A stretch of 10,698 nucleotides of DNA from an uncultured bacterium (lineage in GTDB: Bacteria; Cyanobacteriota; Vampirovibrionia; Gastranaerophilales; Gastranaerophilaceae). The stretch spans positions 1-10,698 of the forward strand of contig CABQIM010000063.1 of assembly GCA_902464375.1 (NCBI GenBank), given 5' to 3'. Below, piece by piece: positions 1 through 7,434 of the stretch (within the stretch, counting starts at the first letter, position 1; each line of letters begins with the position of its first letter). The position numbers were made by a program, and so were the translations under genes. The notes under the pieces are model-generated. The model saw nothing but the letters and a program-made list of their open reading frames with translations. It did not search any database and was not told the DNA's origin.

Positions 1-2185
1 TTTCTTCCTTGCTCAAGTGTGAGAATACGATAATATCATCAATACGGTTCAAGAATTCAGGTCTGAATGCCTTTTTAAGTTCTTCATTAACTGTTTCTTT
101 AAGTTTTTCGTATTTGTCCTTTTTAGCATCTTCTGCAGCAGAGAAACCAAGTTTACCTTGAGTAGAAATCATACTTGCACCAACGTTAGAAGTCATAATG
201 ATAACAGTATTCTTGAAGTTGATGTGTTTACCCTTTGCATCAGTTAAACGTCCGTCATCAAGAATTTGCAACATGATGTTGAATACGTCTGGGTGAGCTT
301 TTTCAATTTCGTCAAAAAGAATAACTGAATAAGGTTTCTTTCTAACTAATTCTGACAAATGGCCACCATCATCGTATCCAACGTATCCTGGAGGAGAACC
401 GATAAGTTTTGCAGTAGAATGTTTTTCCATAAATTCCGACATATCTACTCTTATCATATTATCTTCACTTCCGAATATTGCTTCTGCTAAAGCCTTCGCC
501 AATTCAGTTTTACCAACACCGGTAGGACCAGAGAAGATAAAACTACCAATTGGTCTGTTTGGAGATTTCAAACCAACTCTAGCACGTCTGATTGCTTTTG
601 CAATAGCTGTTACAGCGTCACTTTGACCAATAACTCTAGCATGAAGAGTGTCTTCTAATTTCAACAATCTTTCAGACTCACCTTCTGTAAGTTTAGTTAC
701 AGGAACACCGGTCATAGTTGCGATAACTTCTGCAACATCTTCTTCTGTTACAGTTGGTTTGTTAGCATCATTTTGTTTACGCCATTCTTCTGAAACTTCA
801 CGAATTCTATCTTTCATGTTAGCCTCATCATCACGTAAAGCTGAAGCACGCTCAAATTCTTGATTTCTGATAGCGTCTTCTTTTTCTTTAATAATATCTC
901 TTAATTCCTTATCGAGCTCTTTGCCTTCTGGAGAAAGAGTGCTAACTTTAAGTCTAACTTTTGAACTAGCTTCATCAATTACGTCAATAGCCTTATCCGG
1001 CAAAAATCTGTCATTGATGTATTTGCTTGATAATTTTGTAGCAGCAATAATTGCAGCATCAGAAATATTCAAATTGTGGTGTTCTTCGTATTTAGATTTC
1101 AAACCTCTAATAATTTCAATTGTTTCATCAATTGAGGGTTCTTCAATGATTACTGGCTGAAATCTTCTTTCCAATGCAGAATCTTTTTCGATGTACTTTC
1201 TGTACTCATCAGAAGTTGTAGCACCAATTACTTGAATTTCACCTCTTGAAAGAGCCGGTTTTAAAATGTTAGCTGCATCAATCGCACCTTCAGCTGCTCC
1301 TGCACCAATCAGAGTGTGCATTTCATCAATAACAAGAATTACATTTCCTGCTTGGCGAATTTCGTCCATAATTTTTTTAAGACGTTCTTCAAATTCACCA
1401 CGATATTTAGTACCTGCAATCAAAAGCCCCATATCAAGCTGAATGATTTTTTTGTTTTCCAAAATATCAGGAACTTCACCGTTAACTATTCTGATAGCAA
1501 GTCCTTCTGCTACCGCAGTCTTACCAACCCCAGGTTCACCCAAAAGCACTGGGTTATTTTTAGTTCTTCTTGCAAGAATTTGAATAACACGTTCAATTTC
1601 TTTTTCTCTTCCTACAACCGGGTCTAATCTTTGTTCAGAAGCAGCTTGTGTTAAATCCGTACCAAATTCATCCAAGCTAGGAGTTTTAACTTTGCTTGCT
1701 TGAGAAGCTGATGAAGATGAACCAACACCCGCTCCGCTTGCTTGTGGTTTAGAATCTCCAAGCATTTTAACGACATTACTTCTAACCTTGTTTAAATCAA
1801 CACCGAGGTTTTCCAAAACTCTTGCTGCAACACCTTCGCCTTCACGAATTAAGCCAAGCAACAAGTGTTCTGTTCCAATATAATTGTGACCGAGTTGTCT
1901 TGCTTCGTCCCAAGATAATTCCAAAACTCTTTTTGCTCTTGGAGTAAATGGAATTTCTACAGCAACAAAACCAGAGCCTCTACCGATAATTTTTTCTACT
2001 TCAACACGGGCATCTTTAAGAGTTACTCCCATAGACTTTAGCGTCTTTGCAGCAATACCAGTTCCTTCACCTATCAAACCTAGCAGAACTTGCTCAGTGC
2101 CGACAAAGTTATGACCAAGTCGTCTGGCTTCTTCTTGAGCCAGCATAATAACCTTAATCGCCTTTTCTGTAAAACGTTCGAACAT
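1..2185 (-). CDS. clpC: ATP-dependent Clp protease ATP-binding subunit ClpC (3' end beyond window)
   Basis: Hsp100 AAA+ unfoldase that recognises substrates in the cytoplasm, threads them through its hexameric pore and feeds them to ClpP. The 728 visible codons show two N-terminal Clp repeats (about 1-145, each with a 'LGHN..GTE..LLGL' core) and a Ser/Ala-rich linker (145-167). The first AAA+ domain has Walker A GEPGVGKT at 216-223, Walker B VIDE at 285-288 and pore KYRG at 260-263. A UVR-like coiled middle segment (about 433-460) separates ClpC from ClpA and ClpB. The second AAA+ domain has Walker A GPTGVGKT at 553-560, pore YVGY at 601-604 and Walker B LFDE at 623-626. The family is usually 810-850 residues, so roughly 100 codons of the D2 small domain are off the left edge. 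The ATG at 2185 gives the standard 'MFERFTEKA' N-terminus and follows a purine-rich AGAAGAGGAA. No key residue is missing. Identification is secure. Confidence 0.97.
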   Translation of the reverse strand, partial: MFERFTEKAIKVIMLAQEEARRLGHNFVGTEQVLLGLIGEGTGIAAKTLKSMGVTLKDARVEVEKIIGRGSGFVAVEIPFTPRAKRVLELSWDEARQLGHNYIGTEHLLLGLIREGEGVAARVLENLGVDLNKVRSNVVKMLGDSKPQASGAGVGSSSSASQASKVKTPSLDEFGTDLTQAASEQRLDPVVGREKEIERVIQILARRTKNNPVLLGEPGVGKTAVAEGLAIRIVNGEVPDILENKKIIQLDMGLLIAGTKYRGEFEERLKKIMDEIRQAGNVILVIDEMHTLIGAGAAEGAIDAANILKPALSRGEIQVIGATTSDEYRKYIEKDSALERRFQPVIIEEPSIDETIEIIRGLKSKYEEHHNLNISDAAIIAATKLSSKYINDRFLPDKAIDVIDEASSKVRLKVSTLSPEGKELDKELRDIIKEKEDAIRNQEFERASALRDDEANMKDRIREVSEEWRKQNDANKPTVTEEDVAEVIATMTGVPVTKLTEGESERLLKLEDTLHARVIGQSDAVTAIAKAIRRARVGLKSPNRPIGSFIFSGPTGVGKTELAKALAEAIFGSEDNMIRVDMSEFMEKHSTAKLIGSPPGYVGYDDGGHLSELVRKKPYSVILFDEIEKAHPDVFNIMLQILDDGRLTDAKGKHINFKNTVIIMTSNVGASMISTQGKLGFSAAEDAKKDKYEKLKETVNEELKKAFRPEFLNRIDDIIVFSHLSKEE

Positions 2186-2226
2186 TTAATAAATTCCTCT
2201 TCTTATAAATATATTTATCTAACAAT

Positions 2227-2255
2227 ATATTACAAAAAATTTACAAAACTTGCAA
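2227..2255 (-). promoter_or_regulatory. Possible sigma70-type promoter of clpC
   Basis: Read on the minus strand, TTGCAA (2255-2250, 4/6 to the -35 consensus) and TAATAT (2232-2227, 4/6 to the -10) are 17 bp apart, about 40 bp before the clpC start codon. In such AT-rich DNA this match is weak evidence. I saw no tandem heptamer of the kind bound by the CtsR repressor upstream of clpC in Firmicutes. Confidence 0.3.
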
Positions 2256-2285
2256 GAGGGAATGTATTTATGTAATTGAAAAATT

Positions 2286-2398
2286 AAAAATGGAAAATTA
2301 TTTTTAACATTGGTCTACTAGCTACTAAAAAAAATTTACACACAATTGTCCATTTTTCCAATAAATTGTTTTTAAACAATTTTCCACTTTCCATTTTT
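2286..2398. repeat. AT-rich inverted-repeat segment in the recombinase-clpC spacer
   Basis: The 231-bp spacer holds no gene. AAAAATGGAAAATT at 2286-2299 has its exact reverse complement at 2378-2398, interrupted by 7 extra bases (ACTTTCC). Between the arms lie further copies of the word GAAAAATGGA (minus strand at about 2350-2359) and a perfect 9-bp hairpin, AAATTGTTT/AAACAATTT (2363-2371 and 2374-2382, loop TT). No T-tract follows the hairpin on the minus strand, so it is a poor intrinsic terminator for the recombinase gene. It may be a small dispersed AT-rich repeat or just low-complexity DNA. Confidence 0.45.
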
Positions 2399-2416
2399 CA
2401 TTTATTTATAAAATCA

Positions 2417-2959
2417 TTACAGAACAAATTTTTTATAACATTCATCAATTTTATCTTGGTCAATTCCAATATATCTCATAGTAATTTGGGGACTGGAATG
2501 GTTAAATATTTTCTGGAGCATTGCAATATCTTTAAATTTGCGATAATGATGATAACCAAATGTCTTACGCATAGTGTGAGTGCCGATATTACCTTCAACA
2601 CCGGCTTTTTTACACGCTTCTTTTAACATATTATAAGCAGCAAATCTTTCCAGTCGGTTTTGAAACATACTGGTAAATAAAGGGTCTTCATCATCTTTCC
2701 CTCTAATAAACTTTTTAATTAAGGGTTCTAATTTTGTATTCAAAGGAAAGCGTTTTAACTTGCCGGTTTTCTTCTCAACAATACTTATAAATTTTTTGCC
2801 GCGTACATCTTTTACATCGAGTGCTAGAATGTCTGAAATCCTAAGTCCGCAATTCGTTCCAAGCGTGAAAATTAACAAATCTCTGGTACTTTTGTTAGCA
2901 AGAAATTTTTCAATTCTTTTAATCTCAAATTTACTTCTTATAGGCTCTACCATCACCAT
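2417..2959 (-). CDS. Tyrosine recombinase/integrase, catalytic domain only
   Basis: Site-specific recombinase of the tyrosine (XerC/D, phage integrase) family. These enzymes cut and rejoin DNA through a covalent 3'-phosphotyrosine. The 180 residues carry the complete catalytic set: Arg40 in 'CGLRISD', beta-hairpin Lys64 in 'EKKTGK', His128 and Arg131 in 'THTMRKT', His154 in 'FNHSS' and nucleophile Tyr163 in 'MRYIG'. XerC/D and phage integrases are about 300-400 residues because they also have an N-terminal SAM-like core-binding domain. That domain is absent here, and the excellent ribosome binding site just upstream argues the gene is naturally short rather than truncated. The first ATG is chosen because AGGAG ends 6 bases before it; the Met at codon 3 would be too far. 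Likely from a mobile element or phage, or acting on a small inversion or excision locus. Its substrate is unknown. Confidence 0.9.
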   Translation of the reverse strand: MVMVEPIRSKFEIKRIEKFLANKSTRDLLIFTLGTNCGLRISDILALDVKDVRGKKFISIVEKKTGKLKRFPLNTKLEPLIKKFIRGKDDEDPLFTSMFQNRLERFAAYNMLKEACKKAGVEGNIGTHTMRKTFGYHHYRKFKDIAMLQKIFNHSSPQITMRYIGIDQDKIDECYKKFVL

Positions 2960-2965
2960 AGCACT

Positions 2966-2970
2966 CTCCT
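2966..2970 (-). promoter_or_regulatory. Shine-Dalgarno AGGAG of the recombinase gene
   Basis: On the minus strand AAAGGAGA contains AGGAG, 6 bases before the ATG at 2959. It is the strongest ribosome binding site in the window and fixes the short start of the recombinase. Confidence 0.75.
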
Positions 2971-3005
2971 TTCTCTTTAGCTATCCATACTTTTAGTTAT
3001 TATCT

Positions 3006-3031
3006 CCTCTGAAAACGTACATTTTCAGAGG
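3006..3031 (-). promoter_or_regulatory. Perfect 10-bp leader hairpin upstream of the recombinase
   Basis: CCTCTGAAAA (3006-3015) and TTTTCAGAGG (3022-3031) are exact reverse complements around the 6-base loop CGTACA. On the minus strand it would fold at the very start of the recombinase mRNA predicted from the promoter at 3040-3068, about 45 bases before the start codon. No T-run follows in that direction, so it is not a classical terminator. It could be a stabilising 5' hairpin, a protein operator or a recombinase binding site. Confidence 0.6.
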
Positions 3032-3039
3032 TTTATAGC

Positions 3040-3068
3040 ATTATAGCGCTAGGAGTCATGCCTGATAA
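3040..3068 (-). promoter_or_regulatory. Promoter of the recombinase gene, overlapped by palindromes
   Basis: On the minus strand the -10 is a perfect TATAAT (3045-3040). The -35 is TTATCA (3068-3063, 4/6), and the spacer is exactly 17 bp. The -35 lies inside the palindrome CCTGATAATCAGG (3061-3073). The spacer's -10 end carries the perfect 8-bp palindrome TAGCGCTA (3044-3051). Such overlap suggests repression by a dimeric protein, possibly the recombinase itself; that is inference. Confidence 0.6.
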
Positions 3069-3100
3069 TCAGGGGGATAGCTTATTTCTCGGATAGAATA

Positions 3101-3125
3101 ATATAGATTTCATTACAATCTATAT
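3101..3125. other. AT-rich hairpin downstream of the 751-residue gene
   Basis: ATATAGATT (3101-3109) and AATCTATAT (3117-3125) form a 9-bp stem with a 7-base loop, about 70 bp past the stop of the gene ending at 3198. It has few G-C pairs and no T-tract on the minus strand, so it is at best a weak transcription end. The rest of 3083-3197 is AT-rich with nothing I recognise. Confidence 0.3.
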
Positions 3126-3197
3126 ATAACATCTTAAATCTACTCCAAAATAGTTCATCATAAATTTTGCTAATAATATTGGGGAATATAATATATT

Positions 3198-5453
3198 TTA
3201 GGATATTTTATATAAGTAAGACGTAAACACTTCATCTCCGGATATTTTATGCGCATCGGCATCAAAATCCAAATAAATATCCCAACCTCCAGTAGAACCT
3301 ACTATACTAAAATCTTTGGGAACAGGTTCAAATCTATCCATGTTAACTTTATGCCTATTAGGGAATGCGTATATTGGCATATCCGGCTGTCCAATTTCTA
3401 CAGCCATTTTTCTTGCATACGCCAATATCGTATCTCTTATTTCATCATTGTATTGGTATTTATGCTGCAATTCTATATTATCAAGAATTAATGCCGGTTT
3501 GCCATCAACTTTTGCTATAAAGCACATAGTATTACCAACATATTCTTGATTAATTTTAACTTCAATTGCAGAAGCTAGTTTGCATAAAATATAACTAGGA
3601 GCTGTCCATTGGTTACAGCCGCTACCGACAGCTGTACAGCAAGAAGCGTAATTACCAAGGAATAGAGAATGTTCTATATCGTTCATATCAGCTTTTAATA
3701 CTTCCAAATCCGCATTTTCTTTTATACTTGGAACATTTGCAGTTTTAATTTCAGAATTACGCAATTTTAAAATATGATTTTTTATAGTACTTCTGGCGTT
3801 TTCAATATCTTTATCCTTATTTTCTGTTTGCCAAAACACAGAATTTGTCATTCCTTTTTTTATAATTCTCATCAATTCCGGCAAATCATCAAATGTAACT
3901 GGAGAATTGTTTTTATACAATTTTAAATTTGTATCTACACTATCAAAGAAACCGTCATCAGAATATTTTGCACCTGTTTGTTCTACTAAACCATACCCTT
4001 TTGCTTCCATCGCTTTTATTAATCTTGAACATTCATCCGGTGGAATATCTGAGAATAATTCATCATTAAAGTCATCTTCCAGATTTTTGACAACATGTTG
4101 TTTTAAAGAAGAAGTATCAATTATAATTTCTTTTTTTATATTTGATTTTGGATCAAAATTTACCCAATTTTCATAATCAATACCTAGTCTGGAAAACTGT
4201 TTTCGAGTTTCAAGATTCATTTCCGCATGTGTAAGTATATGTTTTATGGAAGTAGAAGGATGTTGCAATAAAGTATCGAGAATTACATTACACCGTTCAC
4301 TAAAATCCGCATCGGAACAAGTTAGTTCTCGCAAGAATTTTGTCCGCCTAAAATCAATTCTCTTTTCTACATTGCCATGGCTGTCACTTAGAATACTGTT
4401 ATTGAGAATTTTATCTCGTTTGCGTTTGCCACTTTTTGTATTATCGTTTAGCGTAGGCAATAAATACTTTAATTTCATAGGTTCATCAGCCAACATACTA
4501 GCAGCATAGCCGGCAAATGTCTTATCTTTAGCTTCCTTTATCGCATTTTTAACAAGATTTCGATTAAATTTCGTGAGGTTATTAATCTCATTTTTTATTT
4601 CATCGTCTTTTTCATTTTCTTGATAAAGCTTTTTTAAACCAGCAACTTTTTCCTGATTATCTTTGTACGCTTTACTCTCTGTTGGATTTGTTAATTGGAG
4701 AAGTTCTTCATATAGAGGAAAGTTTTCATCTATATGCCCCAAGTTTTCAACATGATTTTCTACACTATCATATTTATCTTCATAAGTTGCCAGAAAAGAT
4801 TTTTTGCCTAAGAATTTTAAAGTGTTAAGAGTCAAAATCGGCTCTGAAAGAAGCAAATCATCTATATCTTCGTCTTCTGCTTGCCAATAAGAATAGGATA
4901 GAAGTTCTTTTCTTTTTAAACTTTCTTCTCGCAAATCAACAAGCTTTTTTATATCAGTTATTTTTTCAATCATAGAGTCAAATAATTTTGGCATATAATC
5001 TATGGGATATCCTAATTTGCTGACTTTTAGAATTTCATTTGCCAACTTATCAAACGCATATGGAGTAAAGTTCACATCTTTAAATTCAAGAACATTAAAT
5101 ATCGTAATATTTTCTTTTGCTAATTCCAGAATCTTTTGTATAACAGTTCTATAATGTTTAGAATTGTTTTTCCTTGTCATGTAGAGAATGGTGTCTTTAG
5201 CTTTGGCAATTTCTTCATTGGTATAGAGATTCAAACCCGTTAAGCCTTTATCAATTAATTGCTCTGCATTTTTAGTACCAATAACATCAAAACACTTATC
5301 TTTTGTTAAAAAATAAAGCAGTCCCCGAAAGTTGACAGGCGCTTGTCCATCAGCTTGTTGCAAGTTTTCTGTACAAGTTTGTTTATTGGATTCAGCTTTT
5401 ATCTGACTGCTATATCGGTTCGTGTAATTATATTGTACGGGTAGAATTCTCAT
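3198..5453 (-). CDS. Large protein of unknown function with Cys-rich, possibly GNAT-like C-terminal module
   Basis: I do not recognise this 751-residue protein. It has no obvious signal peptide or membrane segment. Residues 1-40 are polar and low in order, ending in 'VNFRG' (40-44); short N-terminal [SN]F[KR]G motifs are, as I recall, frequent in Gastranaerophilales proteins. Residues about 45-590 are Lys/Glu/Asp-rich and look mainly helical. The C-terminus is distinct: 'LFLGNYASCCTAVGSGC' (597-613), Cys624 and Cys644, then strand-like segments through 'ALILDNIEL' (654-662) and a helix 'IRDTILAYARKM' (672-683). This order loosely recalls a GNAT-like acyltransferase fold with an 'LG..CC' motif, but no acetyl-CoA loop is clear, so function stays open. 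The start lies 32 bp after the exporter's stop, with only a weak AGG before it, which suggests cotranscription with the exporter. An effector or secreted-substrate role is conceivable but unsupported. Confidence 0.85.
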   Translation of the reverse strand: MRILPVQYNYTNRYSSQIKAESNKQTCTENLQQADGQAPVNFRGLLYFLTKDKCFDVIGTKNAEQLIDKGLTGLNLYTNEEIAKAKDTILYMTRKNNSKHYRTVIQKILELAKENITIFNVLEFKDVNFTPYAFDKLANEILKVSKLGYPIDYMPKLFDSMIEKITDIKKLVDLREESLKRKELLSYSYWQAEDEDIDDLLLSEPILTLNTLKFLGKKSFLATYEDKYDSVENHVENLGHIDENFPLYEELLQLTNPTESKAYKDNQEKVAGLKKLYQENEKDDEIKNEINNLTKFNRNLVKNAIKEAKDKTFAGYAASMLADEPMKLKYLLPTLNDNTKSGKRKRDKILNNSILSDSHGNVEKRIDFRRTKFLRELTCSDADFSERCNVILDTLLQHPSTSIKHILTHAEMNLETRKQFSRLGIDYENWVNFDPKSNIKKEIIIDTSSLKQHVVKNLEDDFNDELFSDIPPDECSRLIKAMEAKGYGLVEQTGAKYSDDGFFDSVDTNLKLYKNNSPVTFDDLPELMRIIKKGMTNSVFWQTENKDKDIENARSTIKNHILKLRNSEIKTANVPSIKENADLEVLKADMNDIEHSLFLGNYASCCTAVGSGCNQWTAPSYILCKLASAIEVKINQEYVGNTMCFIAKVDGKPALILDNIELQHKYQYNDEIRDTILAYARKMAVEIGQPDMPIYAFPNRHKVNMDRFEPVPKDFSIVGSTGGWDIYLDFDADAHKISGDEVFTSYLYKIS

Positions 5454-5485
5454 ACTGATATGAAAACCTGTGAAAAATATTTTTG

Positions 5486-7042
5486 CTATGCTTCTTTCAA
5501 ATTCTTCAGCAACAATATTAACGGAATAATAATCACTCCAGCAACTGCAAAAATTCTAAAAGCATCTATAAATGCAGATAAATTTGCCTGCTGCATTAAT
5601 AATTGATAAGCAGTATGCTGTCCCATATATGTTGCAGTATGCGGATCCACAGTTGTCATAAACATGCTTCCATAAGCTTGAACTCGTTCTGTATAATTTT
5701 GTGCAGTATCAGTAAGATATTGAATTAGCATGAACTGGTGCTTTTGTGCACCTCTTGATAGTAATGTTGCTACAATAGATGTACCAAATGCACCACCTAT
5801 GTTTTTCAATAAGTTCTGCAAACCACTCGCATTAGTCATCTGATCATTACTAATAGTTGCCATTGATAAAGTGATAATCGGAATCATTGCCAAGCCCAAA
5901 CCTATTCCAAATAAAAAGTTTGGAATCGCAATATTCATTGTAGATATTTGTAAATTTAAATCACCTAACATCCAGCTTGCTGTTGCAATACTACCCAATC
6001 CAATCATAACAAGAATTCTATTATCAATTAAATTTGCCAATGTTGCGCAAAGAACCATCGCTAATAATGCACCTAAACCACGAGGCATCATTGATAAACC
6101 ACTTTTATACGCATCGTATCCCATTAATGCTTGTAAAAATTGTGGCAAAATTGCCATGGATGCCAATAATACTGCTTGCATTACAATCTGCACAACAGTT
6201 CCAATAAAAAAGTTTTTATCTTTGAATACACTCAAATCTACCAACGAATCCTTGTTTCGAATTTGAGAAATCAAAAATGCCAAACCTGTTACACAAGAAA
6301 TTGCTGATAACCAACAAATCCAAGGTGCATTAAACCAATCTGCATTATTACCTTTATCCAATACGATTTGTAATGTTAATAACCAGATAGAAAGCATAAA
6401 GAAACCAAAGCCGTCTGTTTTTACATTTTGTTGTTTTCTTGCATAAGGCGGATCATAGATAAGTGCCTTTGCAAGAATTACAGTCATTATACCAATAGGA
6501 ATATTAATAAAATAAATAAACGGCCATGACCAATTTTCCGTCAACCAACCACCGAGTACAGGCCCTGCTATCGGAGCAAGCACAATTACAAGCCCAAACA
6601 TAGCCATGGCTTTACCTCTATCTTGTGGCTTAAAATTCTCCAATAATATCGCTTGAGAAATCGGCAATAAACCGCCGCCACCAATACCTTGCAATATACG
6701 AGCTAAAATCATACATTCTAAATTTTTAGACAAACCACATAAAGCAGAAGCCACGGTAAACAACACAATACTCATCATGAAGAAATTTTTTCTTCCGAGA
6801 ACTTTACTGAACCAGCCAACCATCGGAATTACAATACCACTTGCAATAAGGTAAAATGTCAAAATCCACATGGATTCTTCACGGCTTACGGAAAAACTTC
6901 CCGCCATATGTGGCAATGCAACGTTTGCAATCGTTTCATCCAATACAAACATAAAAGCTGCTGCCATTGTTGGCAAACAGGCAAGCCAAGGATTTATATT
7001 TGCCTGTTGTTCATCTTCTATATTTTCTAAAGTTTCACTCAT
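5486..7042 (-). CDS. DHA2-family MFS multidrug exporter permease (EmrB/QacA type, 14 TM)
   Basis: Proton-driven inner-membrane exporter of drugs or other toxic amphiphiles. The 518 residues match the usual ~510 of the 14-TM DHA2 group. Family signatures are in place: 'LDETIANVALP' at 34-44 in TM1 (motif D1), 'GWFSKVLGRK' at 76-85 (motif A), 'LARILQGIGGG' at 113-123 (motif B) and 'LAPIAGPVLGGW' at 155-166 (antiporter motif C). Hydrophobic spans continue to residue ~512, with a soluble loop at about 430-485. The ATG at 7042 follows AGGAT by 8 bases. No EmrA-like adaptor or TolC gene is in the window, so the partner, if one is needed, is elsewhere and I give no emrB symbol. The palindromes at 7092-7122 are the likely control site. 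Substrate cannot be told from sequence. Confidence 0.93.
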   Translation of the reverse strand: MSETLENIEDEQQANINPWLACLPTMAAAFMFVLDETIANVALPHMAGSFSVSREESMWILTFYLIASGIVIPMVGWFSKVLGRKNFFMMSIVLFTVASALCGLSKNLECMILARILQGIGGGGLLPISQAILLENFKPQDRGKAMAMFGLVIVLAPIAGPVLGGWLTENWSWPFIYFINIPIGIMTVILAKALIYDPPYARKQQNVKTDGFGFFMLSIWLLTLQIVLDKGNNADWFNAPWICWLSAISCVTGLAFLISQIRNKDSLVDLSVFKDKNFFIGTVVQIVMQAVLLASMAILPQFLQALMGYDAYKSGLSMMPRGLGALLAMVLCATLANLIDNRILVMIGLGSIATASWMLGDLNLQISTMNIAIPNFLFGIGLGLAMIPIITLSMATISNDQMTNASGLQNLLKNIGGAFGTSIVATLLSRGAQKHQFMLIQYLTDTAQNYTERVQAYGSMFMTTVDPHTATYMGQHTAYQLLMQQANLSAFIDAFRIFAVAGVIIIPLILLLKNLKEA

Positions 7043-7081
7043 TTCTAACTATCCTATTATATATATGTATAAGCAAATGTT

Positions 7082-7122
7082 ATCATACAAGTGTTGCAAA
7101 TGCAACATGTTGTATGCGCAAC
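7082..7122 (-). promoter_or_regulatory. Tandem operator-like palindromes and probable -10 before the exporter gene
   Basis: TGTTGCA-AA-TGCAACA (7092-7107) is a 7-bp inverted repeat with a 2-base centre. A second, imperfect copy, GTTGTATGCGCAAC, lies at 7109-7122, 16 bp along, and the junction CAACATGTTG (7103-7112) is itself palindromic. On the minus strand a TATGAT -10 (7087-7082, 5/6) starts 5 bp downstream of the first site, so a bound dimer would cover the -35 region. This is the usual arrangement for a MarR- or TetR-type repressor of an efflux gene. No regulator gene is adjacent, and the -35 is not recognisable. Confidence 0.5.
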
Positions 7123-7126
7123 AGAA

Positions 7127-7186
7127 GTCGTTAAGAAGTTAAGACTTTAGGTCGTTAAGTTCGTATTAAGAGAAATCTATAGATTT
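7127..7186. other. Short repeats and a palindrome in the exporter/tRNA divergent spacer
   Basis: GTCGTTAAG occurs twice (7127-7135 and 7151-7159), and GTTAAG occurs again at 7139-7144. AAATCTATAGATTT (7173-7186) is a perfect 14-bp palindrome about 35 bp upstream of the tRNA promoter. Together with the flanking sites these could bind regulators. No gene or RNA is visible in the 217-bp spacer. Confidence 0.3.
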
Positions 7187-7220
7187 TTAGATAAATTTTT
7201 AATAAAACTAAAAAATACTG

Positions 7221-7249
7221 TTGACAAAAAATTTTGTTTCTAATATCAT
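7221..7249 (+). promoter_or_regulatory. Strong sigma70-type promoter of the tRNA operon
   Basis: A perfect -35 TTGACA (7221-7226), a 17-bp spacer and a -10 TATCAT (7244-7249, 5/6) end 10 bp before the first tRNA. Transcription would begin about 4-5 bases upstream of the mature tRNA 5' end. It is the best promoter match in the window and fits a highly expressed stable-RNA operon. Confidence 0.8.
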
Positions 7250-7259
7250 AGAACTTGTC

Positions 7260-7331
7260 GCCGGTATAGCTCAACGGTAGAGCAACGGTTTTGTAAACCG
7301 TAGGTTGTAGGTTCGATTCCTATTACCGGCT
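7260..7331 (+). tRNA. tRNA-Thr (anticodon UGU)
   Basis: Full cloverleaf: acceptor GCCGGTA/TACCGGC, D-stem GCTC/GAGC, anticodon stem ACGGT/ACCGT with loop TTTGTAA (anticodon TGT, reads ACA and ACG), T-arm GTAGG-TTCGATT-CCTAT with one G-T wobble, discriminator T. CCA is not encoded. A run of seven Ts begins at the discriminator base, which might allow some early termination. First gene of the tRNA operon. Confidence 0.95.
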
Positions 7332-7363
7332 TTTTTTAATAGAAGAGAAAAACTTCTCTCATA

Positions 7364-7434
7364 GCCCTTGTGGCGCAGGGACTCTGCCGAACAAACGTTG
7401 ACTAAATGTCAAGTTTTGTGAGAGGTAGCACTCC
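7364..7434 (+). pseudogene. Broken tRNA-Thr(GGU)-like remnant split by a hairpin-forming insertion
   Basis: GCCCTTGTGGCGCAGGG (7364-7380) matches the first 17 bases of the intact tRNA-Thr at 7465-7481 with one change. The match resumes at 7424-7434 (GGTAGCACTCC against GGTAGCGCACTCC in the real gene, two bases missing). Between the pieces, in what would be the D-loop, lie 43 extra bases containing an imperfect hairpin, ACAAAC...GTTTTGT with inner stem TTGAC/GTCAA (7391-7419). The 3' half of a tRNA cannot be found: no CAAGGGC pairs with the acceptor. It is followed by two more short hairpins, CACTCC/GGAGTG (7429-7442) and GTTTC/GAAAC (7452-7462). It would be transcribed in the precursor but cannot make a tRNA. 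Confidence 0.5.

Noticed and set aside
3058..3096. 12-codon plus-strand ORF starting at the ATG after GGAGTC
   Set aside because: The purine stretch is only two bases from the ATG, the peptide is tiny, and it lies across the recombinase promoter palindrome.
648..6266. Plus-strand open frames of 60-131 codons across clpC, the 751-residue gene and the exporter
   Set aside because: They are antisense to strongly supported genes and lack homology or ribosome binding sites. They are low-complexity shadows of the coding strand.
7056..7061. Perfect TATAAT on the minus strand just before the exporter gene
   Set aside because: Transcription from it would start after the AGGAT ribosome binding site and leave a leader of about 10 bases, and it has no usable -35. 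Treated as chance in AT-rich DNA.
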